Assembly: GCA_028284105.1 (NCBI GenBank) | Contig: JANQSK010000577.1 | Coordinates: 1-7,627 of the forward strand | Direction: 5' to 3' | Length of the DNA stretch: 7,627 nucleotides | Source: Anaerolineae bacterium | Lineage (GTDB): Bacteria; Chloroflexota; Anaerolineae; Promineifilales; Promineifilaceae | Part shown: positions 5,231-7,627 of the stretch, piece by piece | Numbering within the stretch: the stretch's first letter is position 1 | Layout of the letters: each line of letters starts with the position of its first letter | The notes under the pieces: model-generated | The model's database searches: none | What the model saw: only the letters and a program-made list of their open reading frames with translations | Told to the model about the DNA's origin: nothing | Translations under genes and position numbers: made by a program

Positions 5231-7627
5231 CTATCCCATCTCAATCTTTGTGCGTAAACCGCTCTCCAAAACAAGGCCATCACTTAAATTCTCAATAAAA
5301 TAAATCTCTTTTGCCCGAGTAATGCTCTTGAGATCAATTTCAGCTGCTTTGAGGTAGGCATTGGTTTGATCAAAGCTGAGCGCTTCAAATTCGGTGCCAA
5401 GACCAATGTTTTGCTCACTTTTCAGTCGTCGAACGGCCGTTGCAATTTCAATTAATGTTTCACCTTGGGAAACGGCCGTTTCATCCAATAATATCTTTTC
5501 AAAAGTAGGCCACTGGGTGTGGTGAATCGAGCGATCCGTCTCAAGCAAACCTTGGTAAATGCGTTCCGTGATGAATGGCATGATAGGAGCAAAGAGTTTT
5601 AGCGTTGTCAGTAAAGCCGTGCCTAACGAATATTGCGCTCCCTTTGCCGCTTCACCTCCTTCATAGAGTCGAAGCTTGGCCATTTCTAAATAGTTATCCG
5701 CTAATATGCGCCAGAAAAACATTTCCGTTTCCGCTTTTGCGGTTGCAAAATCATATTGCTCGTATAGCATAGTGGTGCGTTGAATAAGCTGCTGTGTCTT
5801 GCTAAGCAACCAGCGATCAGCCAATGTAAATTCTGGTAAATCATTTGCTTCGATATCATGAATGCGTTCAAGTCGTTCTGCCGGTAAAAATCGTCCAGCA
5901 AATCGAGCCACATTCCATAGCTTTGTAGCCAATTTAGCCCCTGCTTGAATTCGTTCTTCGTTGATATAGGCATCTTTACCCAGACTCGTGCTTGAAGCCC
6001 AATATCGAACCGCATCAGCCGAATAGCTTTCGATCATTTCCATGGGGGCAATGGGGCCACCACCGCGACTTTTGCTAATTTTGCCTTGTCCTTCTGGCAA
6101 TAAACCCCAACCTGAAATCATTATCTTGTTAAAGGGTAGCTTTCCAAAGTGACGCAGTGATTTGTAGATGGTGTAGAAGGCCCATGTTCTGATGATTTCG
6201 TGAGCTTGAGGCCGTAAGGTTATGGGAAACATTTTCTGATGAAAATCTTCATCTTTTAGCCATTGGGAAACAATTTGAGGCGACATGGATGACGTCGCCC
6301 ACGTGTCCATCACATCGCTTTCGCCTCGGAAATCATTACTGCCGCATTGACACGGCCGTTTTGGATCCTCCAACAATGGATTGATGGGTAACTCATCAAG
6401 TTCAGGGGTCATCGCCTCACCACAGCTTTCACAGTGCCAAATGGGAATTGGAACACCATAGTATCGCTGACGGGAGATACACCAATCCCAGCTCAGATTT
6501 TCAACCCACTGGCGATATCGTGCTTGCATATGGTTTGGATACCATTCGATTTGCTCGCCAGCTGCTAAAAGCTCATCTTTGAAATCGAGCTGTTTGTAAA
6601 ACCACTGGGTGGTGATGATGTACTCAACGGCCGTATCACACCGTTCATGAACCCGAATTGTGTGCTCAATTGGTGTTTGGTCAATTAGCTGCCCATTAGC
6701 CTCGATTGCCTCAATAATTTGTTGGCGTGCTTTAGCTGTCGTCATGGATGCAAATGGGTGGGCGTTTTCAGTTAAACGGCCGTTTTTCCCAATGATCTCA
6801 ATCAATGGCAGGTCGTGTGTTTGCCACCATTGAATGTCCATTTGATCCCCAAAGGTGCAACACATTACGGCCCCTGATCCTTTCTTAGGATCAGCATGTT
6901 GATCGGTCAATATAGGAACCTCTTTGCCAAAAAGAGGTGTGGTGGCTGTTTGGTTGATGTACTCTTTGAAACGGCCGTCTTCTGGATGAACAAAGATAGC
7001 AACGCAGGCTGCTAAAAGCTCAGGGCGCGTTGTGGCAATGGGTAAGGAGGCGCCATTTGGAAGCGAAAAAGCCAATGTATAGAAGGTAGCTTCTTTTTCC
7101 ATATCATCCAGCTCAGCTTGGGCAATCGCTGTTTGGCACTCTGGGCACCAGATGGTTGGAGACTTCTTTTGGTAAGCAAGCCCTTGTTGATGGAGTTCAA
7201 TAAATGAGTGCTGTGAGATGCGCTGTGAATGATCATCGATAGTTCGATAGGTGTGCTGCCAATCAATGGATAAGCCTAAACGCTTCCACAATGTTTTATA
7301 TTCATCAATCGCCTTTTCGCTTGTTGCCAAACAGCGCTCAATGAAAGCCTTTCGCCCAATTTCTTGGGCTGTAACGCCTTCCCATTTTTCAATGAGTCGT
7401 TCTGTAGGTAGGCCGTTGTCATCAAATCCCATCGGATAAAAGATGGAACGACCGTTCATGCGCCAGAAGCGGGCCATAAAGTCCGTTTGACTGTATGAAA
7501 AAATGTGGCCCAAATGTAGATGTCCTGAAACCGTTGGGGGAGGTGTATCAATACTAAATATTGGATCATTTGAGTCAGGGTCAAATTGATACGTTCCCTC
7601 CTCAAGCCACTGATCACGCAGCTGGGG
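5231..7627 (-). CDS. valS: Valyl-tRNA synthetase, archaeal/rickettsial genre (N-terminal tip outside window)
   Basis: ValS charges tRNA-Val and edits mischarged threonine. The frame is open to the window edge; 798 residues are visible and probably only some tens are missing. Numbering from base 7627, the class I HIGH motif is HLGH at 38-41 (bases 7516-7505), so the TTG at 7513 is inside that motif and not a start. GFDDNGLPTE follows (67-76), then a Cys pair CPEC (161), the editing-domain TTRPELL (199), WCISRQRYYGVPIPIWHCESCG with CQCG as second zinc half, and the KMSKS loop as KISKS at 516-520 (bases 6082-6068). An anticodon-binding helical domain ends the protein. GFDDNGLPTE and TTRPELL are marks of the archaeal/rickettsial ValS genre; typical bacterial ValS has GTDHAGIATQ and TTRPETM. 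The C-terminal coiled coil of E. coli-type ValS (951 aa) is absent. Six ACGGCCGT copies lie in this gene. Confidence 0.96.
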   Translation of the reverse strand, partial: PQLRDQWLEEGTYQFDPDSNDPIFSIDTPPPTVSGHLHLGHIFSYSQTDFMARFWRMNGRSIFYPMGFDDNGLPTERLIEKWEGVTAQEIGRKAFIERCLATSEKAIDEYKTLWKRLGLSIDWQHTYRTIDDHSQRISQHSFIELHQQGLAYQKKSPTIWCPECQTAIAQAELDDMEKEATFYTLAFSLPNGASLPIATTRPELLAACVAIFVHPEDGRFKEYINQTATTPLFGKEVPILTDQHADPKKGSGAVMCCTFGDQMDIQWWQTHDLPLIEIIGKNGRLTENAHPFASMTTAKARQQIIEAIEANGQLIDQTPIEHTIRVHERCDTAVEYIITTQWFYKQLDFKDELLAAGEQIEWYPNHMQARYRQWVENLSWDWCISRQRYYGVPIPIWHCESCGEAMTPELDELPINPLLEDPKRPCQCGSNDFRGESDVMDTWATSSMSPQIVSQWLKDEDFHQKMFPITLRPQAHEIIRTWAFYTIYKSLRHFGKLPFNKIMISGWGLLPEGQGKISKSRGGGPIAPMEMIESYSADAVRYWASSTSLGKDAYINEERIQAGAKLATKLWNVARFAGRFLPAERLERIHDIEANDLPEFTLADRWLLSKTQQLIQRTTMLYEQYDFATAKAETEMFFWRILADNYLEMAKLRLYEGGEAAKGAQYSLGTALLTTLKLFAPIMPFITERIYQGLLETDRSIHHTQWPTFEKILLDETAVSQGETLIEIATAVRRLKSEQNIGLGTEFEALSFDQTNAYLKAAEIDLKSITRAKEIYFIENLSDGLVLESGLRTKIEMG

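Larger units (their letters stand above)
1094..6978. repeat. Highly iterated palindrome ACGGCCGT, 12 dispersed copies
   Basis: Exact copies begin at 1094, 2299, 2710, 3545, 3698, 5037, 5433, 5472, 6352, 6627, 6776 and 6971. About 0.1 copy would be expected by chance in 7.6 kb at equal base use. Every CGGCCG I can find in the window is flanked by A and T to make this octamer. Copies fall in all six genes: leuS 1, membrane-protein gene 1, sufE 1, thyA 2, DHFR 1, valS 6. Three are extended to the 12-bp palindrome AAACGGCCGTTT (3696, 5470, 6774), and that at 5469-5482 is a perfect 14-bp palindrome. Confidence 0.95.

Noticed and set aside
5082..5303. Small plus-strand open frame bridging the DHFR 3' end and the valS 3' end
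   Set aside because: It overlaps both confident genes and has no domain features or ribosome binding site.
7012..7439. Small open frames on both strands within valS (7012-7266 minus, 7251-7439 plus)
   Set aside because: They overlap conserved ValS sequence and show no independent coding signs.
7505..7516. TTG at 7513 as the valS start
   Set aside because: The codon is the Leu of the HLGH class I signature, and the frame stays open with conserved sequence (TPPPTVSGHLH) to the window edge.

Overview
The window is a stretch of bacterial housekeeping chromosome of moderate GC content. It holds six protein-coding genes, two of them cut by the window edges, packed tightly with short intergenic gaps (about 40 to 210 bp). 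I see no tRNA, rRNA, CRISPR array, transposase or phage gene. The gene set (Bacillus-like LeuS, a LiaI/toast_rack-type membrane protein, SufE with a V-x-E-C active site, an archaeal-genre ValS) would suit a Chloroflexota (Anaerolineae-like) genome. That assignment is inference from protein flavour only and is not secure.

Layout, left to right: the 3' half of leuS (+); a long perfect hairpin; a gene for a membrane-anchored protein with a periodic beta-solenoid-like C-terminus (+); a hairpin between convergent genes; sufE (-); a 208-bp divergent promoter region; thyA (+); then, 43 bp downstream, a two-domain gene whose C-terminal half is dihydrofolate reductase (+); another hairpin; and most of valS (-), running off the right edge.

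ThyA and DHFR form a functional pair. ThyA oxidises methylene-tetrahydrofolate to dihydrofolate while making dTMP, and DHFR regenerates tetrahydrofolate. LeuS and ValS are related class I aminoacyl-tRNA synthetases. SufE is a sulfur-transfer partner of cysteine desulfurase, which is not encoded here.

Two things stand out. First, the octamer palindrome ACGGCCGT occurs 12 times, in all six genes and in three different codon phases, so it is a DNA-level signal comparable to the HIP1 palindrome of cyanobacteria. Second, the DHFR is fused in frame to a roughly 195-residue N-terminal domain whose DNA is much more AT-rich (34% versus 48% GC by hand count). That domain uses AGA/AGG for 9 of 13 arginines, against 0 of 10 in the DHFR half, which points to a horizontally acquired gene captured between thyA and the DHFR gene.
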